Shown here in pieces: positions 35,990-45,586 of a stretch of DNA of 64,000 bases. This DNA comes from Anaplasma phagocytophilum str. Webster (GTDB lineage Bacteria; Pseudomonadota; Alphaproteobacteria; Rickettsiales; Anaplasmataceae): positions 496,001 to 560,000 of the forward strand of contig NZ_LANS01000001.1 of the NCBI RefSeq assembly GCF_000964685.1, written 5' to 3'. How positions within the stretch are numbered: the first letter of the stretch is position 1; every line of letters begins with the position of its first letter. Made by a program: the position numbers and the translations under genes. A model generated the notes under the pieces. The model had not been told where the DNA came from. It searched no databases and saw nothing but the letters and a program-made list of their open reading frames with translations.

Positions 35990-36499
35990 ATGTTTGATAT
36001 ACTGAATGACTTTACAACAGCTTCTGTAGCTGCAACCTCGTGCACTACTTGTCCAAGCACATGTAACGACTTTTCTATGGAAAACTTGTCACTTGTTAGA
36101 GCTACTTTACTTGAAGAGCGCACTGACTTGGGAGGCGAGGTTTATGCTCTAGGATTTGCTCATTCCTCTCGAGACAGTGAGAGACATGATACGCAAGGAA
36201 GACTTTTCGAAGCAGTAGTTGTAAAAAAGAGTGGCAGTGATGACTCAGATATTGCTATAGCTAGTGCAAACTTGCAAGAAATGTTAACTAGTGAATCTCT
36301 ACTGTACATTGAAGATGACAACGAAAATGCTTATGCACATGAAAGAGACCTTTATATTAGTGGGCTCAAGGATAGCTCGAAATCAGAGTACAACGACGGT
36401 GACGGGACATTAGTAATAACTGCTAAAAATGATGCTTCGGGATATACAATAAAGGTAACACTGAAAAAAGCTGCAGCAGAAAAATCAGTAGAAGCATAG
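35990..36499 (+). CDS. MFDIF-family paralog 6
   Basis: 169 aa, last gene of the array. It has MFDILNDFTTASVAATSC, CTTCPSTCNDFSMENLSLVR with extra Cys, EVYALGFAHS, LQEMLTSESLLYIEDDN, and LVITAKNDASGYTIKVTLKK, where the usual Cys is Tyr. CCGGAGAA stands 10-17 bases before ATG. A strong hairpin follows 55 bases after the stop. Soluble, function unknown. Confidence 0.75.
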   Translation: MFDILNDFTTASVAATSCTTCPSTCNDFSMENLSLVRATLLEERTDLGGEVYALGFAHSSRDSERHDTQGRLFEAVVVKKSGSDDSDIAIASANLQEMLTSESLLYIEDDNENAYAHERDLYISGLKDSSKSEYNDGDGTLVITAKNDASGYTIKVTLKKAAAEKSVEA

Positions 36500-36554
36500 T
36501 CTAAAACAGCTTGATTTAAGAAAGTTGCTTTAATACGTGGACGATAAGGGAAGT

Positions 36555-36590
36555 AAGAGGTGGTGTGTTGTGGCATGCTATCACCTCTTT
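36555..36590 (+). terminator. Terminator of the paralog array
   Basis: AAGAGGTG and CACCTCTT form a perfect 8-bp stem with a 19-nt loop, followed by TCTCCTC. It is the only terminator-like hairpin in the array. Confidence 0.6.
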
Positions 36591-36797
36591 CTCCTCAGCT
36601 CCTAGGTACGTCGTTATTTCAGTGCAGCTGTCTCTCTGCACAATTATCGATGCTCAAATCAGCCTCTCCTCTTCGCTAGTTACGTAGAGAATCGCTTTCA
36701 ATGCTGCAATGAGCCGGTTTTATAGGTCACACACAAACACGTAATAGATAGCAAAGTACTTGAACTTTACTCAGCTAACTATATCTGGACTAAAATC
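36591..36797. other. Spacer before the heptamer repeat
   Basis: No gene recognised in about 200 bases between the array terminator and the heptamer tract. Confidence 0.4.
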
Positions 36798-36799
36798 TC

Positions 36800-37047
36800 T
36801 TCTGCCTTCTGCCTTCTGCCTTCTGCCTTCTGCCTTCTGCCTTCTGCCTTCTGCCTTCTGCCTTCTGCCTTCTGCCTTCTGCCTTCTGCCTTCTGCCTTC
36901 TGCCTTCTGCCTTCTGCCTTCTGCCTTCTGCCTTCTGCCTTCTGCCTTCTGCCTTCTGCCTTCTGCCTTCTGCCTTCTGCCTTCTGCCTTCTGCCTTCTG
37001 CCTTCTGCCTTCTGCCTTCTGCCTTCTGCCTTCTGCCTTCTGCCTTC
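36800..37047. repeat. Heptanucleotide tandem repeat, about 35 copies of CTGCCTT
   Basis: An uninterrupted, essentially perfect array of a 7-bp unit (TCTGCCT in phase, GGCAGAA-type on the other strand). Because 7 is not a multiple of 3, every frame reads the same heptapeptide: SAFCLLP on plus, EGRRQKA on minus. The long frames here are a result of the repeat, not genes. Copy number should be highly mutable. Confidence 0.97.
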
Positions 37048-37432
37048 AGGACGCGCATAGCAAAACAATCCTGCACCGCAAATAAGCCGTAAAAATGCTA
37101 TTCTATGTTCAAATGTATAGCAAAGAGAGACACGCCGAGCTGGATGTACATCTGTGTTAAAATACGTTAGTCTCTCAAGTGAGATTGCACCCAAAAGACA
37201 AGTACCAGTCATGACCTGGAATACCGCATACAGAAGAAACCGTAAAGCTCCATAGCAGTGCTAGATATTATTGCGTTTCACATAACCGTATATGTACTTC
37301 TTAGACACGCACATTGCCCGCAACCGAGATACAGCTAGCGGCATGATGTTACGATACCACCGCTACGTATACTATACTGACTATAATATAATCACCCCGG
37401 TTACACGCAACGCCCCGTACTAGAGCTCTGTA
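37048..37432. other. Spacer after the heptamer repeat
   Basis: About 385 bases, no gene recognised. Confidence 0.4.
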
Positions 37433-38449
37433 CTACTGTACACGCTTCTCAGAGCCAATTATATTCTCCAGCTGTCCATTGAAATCGCGGTTCAGCTTTA
37501 CAAATCCCTTAGTCAAAACCGAAGGCAATGCAGAGAACTCACCCTTGCCCTCAAGTGCGTCTTCTAACTGCCCCAGTACCACAGCATCCAAAGTTTTGTT
37601 GCTCAAGCACGTCAAGATATTCTCAATAGTCCTCGCTACACCCTTGTACTTACTCAGAGGATGTGCCACAGAACAACTAGCGATGTTACGCACGCTCCTG
37701 ATTTCATTACCCATCAAGTCAAGAAAGGCCAACCTCACCAACTTGACCAATACAGCACCCTTTTCTTTGGCCTCTATAGCGCCAATTGTAATCATAACAT
37801 TACAAAGCGTACCGAGAGCATCACACACATTTCCTCTAACTAAAATAGTTATAGAACGATTTTGTGCATCTACATTCACACTACTGATTGCACTTTCCGT
37901 ACGCAGTAACTTCACTAATCGCTGACTAGGGCCTGATTCCAAGTCCAAATACTCAGAGGTCAAAGGAGATACCGTGACTGTATCCTGATATACCCCTACA
38001 ATATATGAAGACCTTTCCCCTGCTTTCAGCACCACAAAATTCTCAGTTGCAAGAGCGCTAGCCTGCTCCAAAATCGAAGAGAGGACTTCCTGTTTAAAGG
38101 TAAAACCATGACGAAGCATATGCCCTACCATAGTGTTGACATCACAGTACGTGAATTCTCCTTCAGGAATTAACTCCACAAGATTTTTATCACTATACTT
38201 AATGGCAACACTCATGGAAAAAATGGCTCTAGACGCTATGCCCGCATCCAAGGTTGTGAACTTCCCCTTGAAATCTTCAACGCATCTCGCATCAGAAAAC
38301 GATATTACTATACTTTTACTACTAATAGTGGCGTATATTATCACAGTTGTACTTGTGTAGGTTGTGTTGCTGCATTGTGAACAATTTTTATTAAGAAAAC
38401 AATAATTCCTCAGGTAAAATCGATGTACAAACCAACAAAATGTCCGCAA
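37433..38449 (-). CDS. Conserved-looking protein of unknown function
   Basis: Up to 338 residues from TTG 38449. The first clear ATG is at 38215 (MSVAIKYSDKN, 260 aa), but the frame upstream (DARCVEDFKGKFTTLDAG) looks coding, so the start may be upstream of it. The body alternates beta-type and helical stretches, e.g. FVVLKAGERSSYIVGVYQD, SITILVRGNVCDAL and CNVMITIGAIEAKEKGAVLV. No signal peptide or membrane segment is convincing. It lies 39 bases downstream of murJ on the same strand and may share its transcript. I do not recognise a family. Confidence 0.6.
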   Translation of the reverse strand: MRTFCWFVHRFYLRNYCFLNKNCSQCSNTTYTSTTVIIYATISSKSIVISFSDARCVEDFKGKFTTLDAGIASRAIFSMSVAIKYSDKNLVELIPEGEFTYCDVNTMVGHMLRHGFTFKQEVLSSILEQASALATENFVVLKAGERSSYIVGVYQDTVTVSPLTSEYLDLESGPSQRLVKLLRTESAISSVNVDAQNRSITILVRGNVCDALGTLCNVMITIGAIEAKEKGAVLVKLVRLAFLDLMGNEIRSVRNIASCSVAHPLSKYKGVARTIENILTCLSNKTLDAVVLGQLEDALEGKGEFSALPSVLTKGFVKLNRDFNGQLENIIGSEKRVQ

Positions 38450-38488
38450 CCCCTTGCTTTAGCAAGAGACACCTTCGCTATGTAAATG

Positions 38489-39997
38489 CTACATATCTCC
38501 AATAGAAACTTTCTGCTTAAATATGACACATAGAGTTCCAAGATAAACTGATATACCCGCAGCCATAAGGAGAATCAAAACTGGTATTTTCACTACAGGT
38601 CCCAAAAAGAAGTATGGCTCTAGTAAAGTCTTTCCCATGATCAATACCGCAACCATTGAGGTTGCAGAAAGAAACACATACCCTAGCTTTATTCTTAACG
38701 CTTCGCATCCAGCATACAAATTATTCACTTTAAGATACAGCAACAGCAACATAGCATTTGACCATGTGCCTATTGTTCCACCTATAGCTATTCCAACATG
38801 TCCGTAAACTTTCATCAACAGATAAGCACATAAAGCATTTGCTCCTAGAGACATTACAGAAAACAACGCTGGTATGGTGAATTCTCCTCTTGCATAAAAG
38901 AATAACAAAAGGATCTTACTTATCACAAATGCCGGAAGTGACACAGCCAATGCAGCTAACACAGGCACTGTATTGCCGATAGCCCAATAGTCAAATTGGC
39001 CATAATTCAGTAGAGCCATGAGAACTGGCTCAGGAGAAGCTATAAGAATCGCTGCAGATGGGATGATTAGCGTCATACCTAAGTCTAAGGCACTGTTTTG
39101 CTTCTCTATCATTTGGCAAGTATCACCGCTTCTAGCAAGTTTTGCGATTGTGGGCATTAACACAATGCTCATTGATATGCCCACCAACGCCTGCGGTAGT
39201 TGATTTACTCTATCAGCATAGTAAAAATACGATATTGCCCCAGGAATGTAACTAGCAAATATAGTATTAATCCATATACTGATCTGCTGCATACAACCGC
39301 TGAAGAACGACATACAAGACCTTTTAGCAAAGATCTTCATGTCCTTGTTCCTACGAGGAATAACCAATTTTACAGATAGCTTCTTGCGTGTTGCTATAAA
39401 TACTGACAAACAAAACTGTATAATCGCTGCGGTAGATACGGCCACAGAAAAGTAATAAACTGGACTAAACCAGTGTGGAAGCAAAGCACTGATTATTATA
39501 CATGAGTTCAGGATAACAGGTGCAGCTGCTGTCACATAAAAACACTGATGTGCCTGCAATATTCCACCTATTACAGACATCAACGACACAAATAGCAGGT
39601 AGGGTAGCATTATCCTTGTCAGTTCTACTGACAAACCAAACTTATAACTGCTCCCTAAAAATCCTGGGGCAAATGTACCTAGTACCTGTGGAGTGAAAAT
39701 AGCGAGCGATAGACAAAAAAGCGTCAAAAACCAGAACAATAGCGAAAATATTTGATTAGCAAACTCCTGCGCTTCCTGCGGGTCGGATAGCTTCTGGGAG
39801 TATTGTGGTACAAAACTTACACTCAATGACCCTTCGGCAAAGTATGCTCTAAACAGGTTAGGTAGACGAAATGCAGCAAGAAATACGTCTGATAGCCCTT
39901 GAGCTCCCAGGTGATAAGCTACTAGCGCGTCTCTCACAAGCCCCAAAACCCGTGAAAAAAACGTTATAAAACTGAACGCAAAAATCTTCTTGAGCAT
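38489..39997 (-). CDS. murJ: Lipid II flippase MurJ (MviN family)
   Basis: A 502-aa polytopic membrane protein with the family start TFFSRVLGLVRDALVAYHLG, GLSDVFLAAFRLPNLFRAYF and AEGSLSVSFVPQYSQ. About 14 membrane helices fit the length. MurJ exports lipid-linked peptidoglycan precursor. A. phagocytophilum lacks a full classical cell wall, so retention of murJ beside a divergent lgt is notable but consistent with residual peptidoglycan-like chemistry reported in the family. ATG 39997 is the natural start. Confidence 0.93.
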   Translation of the reverse strand: MLKKIFAFSFITFFSRVLGLVRDALVAYHLGAQGLSDVFLAAFRLPNLFRAYFAEGSLSVSFVPQYSQKLSDPQEAQEFANQIFSLLFWFLTLFCLSLAIFTPQVLGTFAPGFLGSSYKFGLSVELTRIMLPYLLFVSLMSVIGGILQAHQCFYVTAAAPVILNSCIIISALLPHWFSPVYYFSVAVSTAAIIQFCLSVFIATRKKLSVKLVIPRRNKDMKIFAKRSCMSFFSGCMQQISIWINTIFASYIPGAISYFYYADRVNQLPQALVGISMSIVLMPTIAKLARSGDTCQMIEKQNSALDLGMTLIIPSAAILIASPEPVLMALLNYGQFDYWAIGNTVPVLAALAVSLPAFVISKILLLFFYARGEFTIPALFSVMSLGANALCAYLLMKVYGHVGIAIGGTIGTWSNAMLLLLYLKVNNLYAGCEALRIKLGYVFLSATSMVAVLIMGKTLLEPYFFLGPVVKIPVLILLMAAGISVYLGTLCVIFKQKVSIGDM

Positions 39998-40081
39998 AGT
40001 TTGACTTTGTTACTTAAAATCCCAACAATACGCTGAGACGGCCCCTAGGCCTATAGCGCGATTATAGAATAACAGGCCTTT

Positions 40082-40915
40082 ATGTCAATTTGTTTCAAAA
40101 TACACACAATAGTTGAGTGGATAGCCAATATTGATCCTGTCGCTTTTAGGTTGTGGTTTTTCAAGATACACTGGTATGCTCTTTCCTACATTGCTGGTAT
40201 ATCGTTCGTTTATTGGTACCTTGGTAAGGTGGGAAAGTACCTGCCTTCGCATAAGGAGCTATTGGAATCCCTTCTATCATGGGCAGTTTTGGGAGCCATC
40301 ATAGGTGGAAGAGCTGTATATGTTTTGGTATACAACCCAGACTTTTACTTTCAATTTCCTCTTGAGATTATCAAAATCTGGCATGGCGGTATGTCCTTTC
40401 ACGGAGGGTTTATAGGTTCAATCACTTGTACATTTGCTGTATGCAAGAAACGAAAAATAGCTTTTGCCCCGCTTTTAGACTTATGTGCGTGTTCTATACC
40501 ACTGGGGCTTTTTTTAGGTAGATTGACTAACCTAATTAATGGTGAACTTTATGGTAGAGTCACTAACTCTTGCATAGGGATAGTATTTCCACGAAGTGGC
40601 GATATGCTCCCTAGGCATCCTTCGCAACTATATGAAGCCCTCTTTGAAGGACTGATACCCCTAATACTTTTTAATGCACTGCTACGTCTTACACACATAA
40701 AACAATATCCAGGTATGATCGCATGTGCTTTTTGTGTCTGGTATGGTACAGCAAGATGCGTAATTGAGTTTTTTAGGGAGCCAGATATTCAAATTGGATC
40801 CGTAGCATTTGGATGGGTAACTATGGGCATGCTTTTATCAGTACCCATGATATTGATCCCGTTGATAGTATTTATCGTACTCGTGTACAAAAACGTAAAA
40901 TATAAAACTGCATAG
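40082..40915 (+). CDS. lgt: Prolipoprotein diacylglyceryl transferase
   Basis: A 277-aa inner-membrane enzyme that adds diacylglycerol to the lipobox Cys of prolipoproteins. The motifs IWHGGMSFHGGFIG (about residues 98-112), the Lgt signature GRLTNLINGELYGR (about 147-160) and PRHPSQLYEALFEG (about 179-192) are present. Seven membrane segments are plausible. ATG 40082 starts shortly after the divergent murJ region. Confidence 0.95.
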   Translation: MSICFKIHTIVEWIANIDPVAFRLWFFKIHWYALSYIAGISFVYWYLGKVGKYLPSHKELLESLLSWAVLGAIIGGRAVYVLVYNPDFYFQFPLEIIKIWHGGMSFHGGFIGSITCTFAVCKKRKIAFAPLLDLCACSIPLGLFLGRLTNLINGELYGRVTNSCIGIVFPRSGDMLPRHPSQLYEALFEGLIPLILFNALLRLTHIKQYPGMIACAFCVWYGTARCVIEFFREPDIQIGSVAFGWVTMGMLLSVPMILIPLIVFIVLVYKNVKYKTA

Positions 40916-41700
40916 GGATATGCTCATTATTGCAAACCAGATACTGTTTTTTTGGGTATAAAGAACACTAAATCCTTAGAGAGTTAGTAGAACCATCGCC
41001 GCTCACAGCATTTTATGCATTTATATCCTTTCTAGTACCTATTAAATAACTATACTAATACTAGTATGTGGTGTATAGTACACGCATCTCGGTTTTGCGT
41101 CTTTATCGTCATGAAATTGCAGAAGCCTAACTCTTATATTGAGGACACAGAAAAAGTTCGCTACACGCCTCAGCTGCAACAAAGTATATTTCTCAGTAAG
41201 TACAATAGTGCCAGGCGTCCTGATACCTACGTAAACGAAATATGTGCAGTGACGTGGTGCGCAATGCTAGGAGACACTGAAAATTTTGCGACAAAATTGA
41301 ACTGAGAATCTGCTACAACTGTTCTCTTTGAGCTATGATATCTGAAATTCTGCAGTCCGTACACATGGAACCTAGGTGTTAGGTGTTGTAAAAGAGGCTT
41401 GCCAGGCAGAGGTCTTACATACGACGCAAGTTAAGTAAGCTTCTTACTTGTCATAACTGCCCTTCCACGCAAAGGTGACTTAAACGAATAATTCATTCTA
41501 GAGGGAACGCTGTTAGCCTTTGTTCTAGGTGTGGTCAGTTTGTATCATATATAAATGCTGTGGGGCCAAATCATAAGATCTTAACCCGTACTTTTGATAG
41601 AAATAATCCATGCGCACTTTCATCTGTACTACCCCGTCTTTATAGCGAAGCACATGTATTTGCCATTCTATTTCTGGGAGTTAGAGAATGATAAACTCCT
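40916..41700. other. Spacer with one doubtful ORF
   Basis: About 780 bases. The 79-codon frame at 41066-41305 has no ribosome site, domain or similarity that I can see. The rest is stop-rich. Confidence 0.4.
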
Positions 41701-42207
41701 TTGATCTGGTCTCCATGGAGGAAGGGTGCTTATCTGTGCCTAATCAGAGAGAGTTGGTTGTCCGTCCAGAGAGAGTCGTGATGCAGTACACTGACTTACA
41801 CGGCAAGCGCAAGATCTTAAAGGCGCAGGGGTTACTTTCTAGATGCCTACAGCACGAGATCGACCACTTGAACGGTACCGTATTTATCAAGCACATCTCA
41901 AAGCTAAAACGCGATCTGGTGATGCAAAAAATGAGAAAGGCTGCTTCACTCAGGAAGAACTAATCATAACGCAACACGAATTTCTTTGAAGATCCTTAGT
42001 ACAAATTACAATAATGGTGCTCTTTATGTAAGGCTAGTGATCTAATGTGGGTATAAACATACATTATTGCATTTTTGCCTGTAGCGGTTTTATAGTGCAT
42101 GGGGTACAATCGTACGCTCAGAGGAGTGACAGTCTCATCAGGAAACGCTCTTACCAACCTGTTTTCGAGGGTACTTCTCCTGAGCCGAGGTGGTATCTTA
42201 CAATCCG
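41701..42207 (+). pseudogene. Duplicated 3' half of def plus downstream spacer
   Basis: This 507-bp segment matches 45324-45823 almost base for base. It contains the C-terminal half of peptide deformylase (LVSMEEGCLSVPNQRELVV to MRKAASLRKN, stop at 41963) and then the spacer that leads to the glycosylase gene in the original. The open frame 41688-41963 has a chance ATG. It retains EGCLSVP and QHEIDHL but lacks the first 100 residues with GIGLAAVQ, so it cannot be an active deformylase. Confidence 0.92.
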
Positions 42208-42509
42208 CACAGCCTGAGACCAAATAGCTGGTTTAATTGAAAATTTTTCTGCACATTTACTTTATACTACTGCAGCGGCTTCGACCAGGTAATGAGTTTC
42301 TTAATTACTGTGACTGCTTAGCATAGTGATTCGCACTAAAAAAACTAAAAAGTGGCACTTCGTTAATGTCGTTTAGTCAATCTTGTTCCTTTTTACCACT
42401 CTCAGTGCTAATTTTTCACCTCTGGTTCTAGATACCATCACTGGAACGGATGCCCAGTGGTAAGTGGTAGTAGTAATACCACCTTTCATACTTGGGGTAG
42501 ATTCGCAGT
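42208..42509. other. Spacer before tandem repeats
   Basis: About 300 bases with no gene recognised. Confidence 0.4.
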
Positions 42510-43330
42510 TGTATGAGCCTTTAGTTATGCAGAGCTAGTGTGACGTACAGTGAATGCTTTTATGTTATAAGCATGATTTACATATACATAGATTTCCCAC
42601 AGCTCGTCATTGAACTTAAATAATAAGCCTTTTCGCTATTACGGTACTATGTATTAGTCTCAATCACAGCTATTTCGTACTTGTCATTTGCTAAATATAC
42701 TTGGGTAGTTTTGCTAAAAACACGACTGCATACTATCTGACCCATGTCTTGATTTGTGTTGTATGAGTCTTTAGTTATGTCAGAGCAGGTGTGATATACA
42801 GTAATGCTTTGTAGTAGTAGCATTATTTACTACATACATAGATTTCCCAAAGTTCATAGTTGAACTGAAATAATAAGCCTTTTCACTTCTACTGTATTGC
42901 GTATTAGTCTCAACCACAGCTATTTTTGTGCTTGCACTGGGCTAAACAATACCTGGAGCAGTTTTGCTAAAAATACAATGGCATACCACCTGATCCATGT
43001 CCGGATTTGTGTGTGCTGTATGAGTCTTTAGTTATGTCAGAACAGGTGTGATATACAGTAATGCTTTGTAGTAGTAGCATTATTTACTACATACATAGAT
43101 TTCCCAAAGTTCATAGTTGAACTGAAATAATAAGCCTTTTCACTTCTACTGTATTGCGTATTAGTCTCAACCACAGCTATTTTTGTGCTTGCACTGGGCT
43201 AAACAATACCTGGGCAGTTTTGCTAAAAACACAATGGCATACTATCTGATCCATGTCCGGATTTGTGTGTGCTGTATGAGTCTTTAGTTATGCAGAGCTA
43301 GTGTGACGTACAGTGGCTGCGTTTATGGTA
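42510..43330. repeat. 250-257 bp intergenic tandem repeat, about 3.3 copies
   Basis: Units start with GTATGAG(T/C)CTTTAGTTATG at 42511, 42761, 43018 and 43274. Units 2 and 3 are nearly identical; unit 1 is more divergent and unit 4 is partial. Each complete unit holds AATGCT-AGCATT type inverted repeats and CATAGATTTCCCA(A/C)AG. Units 1 and 4 share GCAGAGCTAGTGTGACGTAC where 2 and 3 read TCAGAGCAGGTGTGATATAC. No open frame spans them. Confidence 0.9.
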
Positions 43331-43736
43331 GAAGATTGGCGGGTATGACTTATGCGGGGCAGTTTTCAAAACACACTTGTATGTTTCGATTCTTAAGATA
43401 CGTATACACGAGAGTTTTCTAGAAGCTAGCCGTACGCCCACATAACAGTACAAGCAATGCAGAATACATCTTTCCTCACTTACGCAGCAGCACTACAAAG
43501 TATCCCAGTTTACAGTCCTGTAGACGTCCTAATACCACTTCGGGAAACCCGCACCACTAACGCATCAACTCATACATTAAAATAGGGATAAAAGTACTCT
43601 CTCAACACCACCCAGAAAAAGCAAGAGAGACCACAAAATATAAAACCGGTGAGATACTGCACGACTATGTGAACGCTTATATCACATACACTTTAACCAC
43701 GTATGCACCCCGAAAGAGCCGATACCAGAAAAGAAA
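43331..43736. other. Spacer before rpsT
   Basis: About 400 bases with no gene recognised. Confidence 0.4.
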
Positions 43737-43784
43737 TCAAAAAATGCTGCAAGAGGTGTAAGCGCTAACCCCCTAAAGCAGCAT
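43737..43784 (-). terminator. Intrinsic terminator of rpsT
   Basis: On the minus strand ATGCTGC pairs with GCAGCAT, followed at once by six T residues. It lies about 30 bases after the rpsT stop. Confidence 0.7.
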
Positions 43785-43815
43785 CAACTCTCACACAAAA
43801 CCCGAACTCTATGCG

Positions 43816-44106
43816 TTACTGCTCGTTTTGCAAGCGAGCGAGATCATAAGCCTTTAGCTTACCCGAGAGCGCACTAATCTTACGCGCCGCCGTATTTCTG
43901 TGAAATACACCCTTATTGACGCATTTGTGGATGTTAGACTCAGCCTTACGGAACGCAGCTATAGCATCTTCTATAGGAGAATTAGCCTCCAAAGCTGCCA
44001 CAAACGCCTTTACGGAGTTACGAACCCTACTCTTGCGTACACGATTAGAAAGTGTGCGCTTCCCGATAACCCGTACCATCTTCTTTGCGCTAGCGTGATT
44101 TGGCAT
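43816..44106 (-). CDS. rpsT: 30S ribosomal protein S20
   Basis: A 96-aa basic protein with the S20 pattern: MPNHASAKKMVRVIGKRTLS, helical repeats with NRVRKSRVRNSVKAFVAALE, and the C-terminal KGVFHRNTAARKISALSGKL. S20 binds 16S rRNA early in 30S assembly. Length fits the family (about 86-96 aa). plsC lies 125 bases upstream on the same strand. Confidence 0.96.
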   Translation of the reverse strand: MPNHASAKKMVRVIGKRTLSNRVRKSRVRNSVKAFVAALEANSPIEDAIAAFRKAESNIHKCVNKGVFHRNTAARKISALSGKLKAYDLARLQNEQ

Positions 44107-44231
44107 CCCGTCTCAATCCTCGTCTTACTACTACCACGGCACTCTACAGGAAATTCGTCAGAAATGCAAGTCAGTTTCTCCCCCTTGGACAAAAGACGGG
44201 AAAAGAAAGACCCCTGTTTATACCCTATATT

Positions 44232-44969
44232 CTACTCATTTCTCAACTGTCTACCGCCCTCTATCATACGGTTTTTCAACGTCTCCATGAACTCCTCTTT
44301 CCCCAAATCAGGCTCGATTGGAGAAAGAATTTTGATTGTGACTGTACCACGCTTCTTTTTAAATGATACAATGCCGGCTGGCCAATATTTTCCAGTATTC
44401 ATTACCACAGGTACGACAGGTACCCGTAGCTTTTGATATACCATTGCTATTCCGACATGATAATCTTTACTACCGTTCTCACCGTACCGCACTCTAGTGC
44501 CCTCTGGGAAGATTAAAATGGTTCTTCCATTCTTAGAACATGCATCACACTCCCTGACCATTTTTCGTAACGCAGCAACTTTCTGATTTCGGTCTATAAA
44601 TACCATCTTCAACAGGTTTAGATAGAGCCCTATAAATGGTATGAAACGCACCTCTTGCTTTAACACGTAAGAAACGTTGGGAAACTCTACAAACAATATG
44701 ATAGTTTCAAGCGGAGATTGGTGTTCTGAAGCTACTATGTAGGGTTGTGACGGCATATTGTCCTTACCAACCACTTCATAAGTAATACCATCAAGCACTT
44801 TGCATAAAAATAATATCCCCTTACACCACTTAGTAGCCAAGACGATCCTTAACGAAACCGGAATAAAAAGAAGTACGGGAGCTGTTATTATGAAATAAAG
44901 AATTGTAAACAACGTAGAAAGAACATAGAATGACAAGGCTTTGCCCTCGCAGTACATTGTGATGTACAA
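44232..44969 (-). CDS. plsC: 1-acyl-sn-glycerol-3-phosphate acyltransferase
   Basis: About 245 aa, membrane-associated, making phosphatidic acid from lysophosphatidic acid. Motif I appears as SEHQSPLETI (H-x4-E instead of H-x4-D, common in alphaproteobacterial PlsC), motif III as FPEGTRVRYGENGS, and motif IV as PVVPVVMNTGKYWP. A hydrophobic N-terminus (FYVLSTLFTILYFIITAPVL) anchors it. Start is 44969 or ATG 44957. def is divergent from it. Confidence 0.9.
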   Translation of the reverse strand: MYITMYCEGKALSFYVLSTLFTILYFIITAPVLLFIPVSLRIVLATKWCKGILFLCKVLDGITYEVVGKDNMPSQPYIVASEHQSPLETIILFVEFPNVSYVLKQEVRFIPFIGLYLNLLKMVFIDRNQKVAALRKMVRECDACSKNGRTILIFPEGTRVRYGENGSKDYHVGIAMVYQKLRVPVVPVVMNTGKYWPAGIVSFKKKRGTVTIKILSPIEPDLGKEEFMETLKNRMIEGGRQLRNE

Positions 44970-45022
44970 GGGTACCAGCGCTCTTGATAATGTAAAGCTT
45001 TATCGGTTTGAGGAAAAAGGGT

Positions 45023-45586
45023 GTGTCCGTAAGACCTTTGGTTGTTTTGCCTGATAGCCGGTTGTTTCTGTGCTCTGAAGAGGTACGGGAGACTGACTTC
45101 TGTGAGAAGTTCAATTCATTAGTTGAAGACATGTTTGACACCATGTATGCCGAGCAGGGTATAGGTTTAGCCGCAGTTCAGGTAGGTGTCCATAAACGCA
45201 TTTTTGTAATTGACTTGGGTCTTAAAACCGAGGAATCTAGCGAAACCGCTGATGACCCTGATGGTTATCATTCTACCTGTGGCCCTATGGTTGTTATCAA
45301 CCCCGAAATTGTAGAAAAATCTGTTGATCTGGTCTCCATGGAGGAAGGGTGCTTATCTGTGCCTGATCAGAGAGAGTTGGTTGTCCGTCCAGAGCGAATC
45401 GTGATGCAGTACACTGACTTACACGGCAAGCGCAAGATCTTAAAGGCGCAGGGGTTACTTTCTAGATGCCTACAGCACGAGATCGACCACTTGAACGGTA
45501 CCGTATTTCTCAAGCATATCTCAAAGCTAAAACGCGATCTGGTGATGCAAAAAATGAGAAAAGCTGCCTCGCTTAGGAAGAACTAG
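45023..45586 (+). CDS. def: Peptide deformylase
   Basis: A 187-aa metalloenzyme removing the N-formyl group from new proteins. All three motifs are present: EQGIGLAAVQVG (about residue 47), EGCLSVP (about 110) and QHEIDHLNG (about 151), giving the Cys and two His metal ligands plus the catalytic Glu. GTG 45023 is preferred because GAGG lies 9 bases upstream and the family begins near S-V-x-P; a TTG at 45008 is possible. The 3' half and following spacer were duplicated to 41701-42207. Confidence 0.94.
   Translation: MSVRPLVVLPDSRLFLCSEEVRETDFCEKFNSLVEDMFDTMYAEQGIGLAAVQVGVHKRIFVIDLGLKTEESSETADDPDGYHSTCGPMVVINPEIVEKSVDLVSMEEGCLSVPDQRELVVRPERIVMQYTDLHGKRKILKAQGLLSRCLQHEIDHLNGTVFLKHISKLKRDLVMQKMRKAASLRKN

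Noticed and set aside
36800-37047. CRISPR array
   Set aside because: The repeat has no spacers and a 7-bp unit, and no cas genes are present.
36760-37212. Long open frames on both strands (up to 140 codons)
   Set aside because: They exist only because a 7-bp repeat keeps every frame open. Ribosome sites and non-repeat coding sequence are absent.
41688-41963. Second functional peptide deformylase
   Set aside because: It lacks the N-terminal half including GIGLAAVQ; it is part of a segmental duplicate.
42510-43330. Replication origin
   Set aside because: Tandem repeats in a spacer suggested it, but there are no clustered DnaA-box-like motifs that I could see and no origin-linked genes such as dnaA or hemE.
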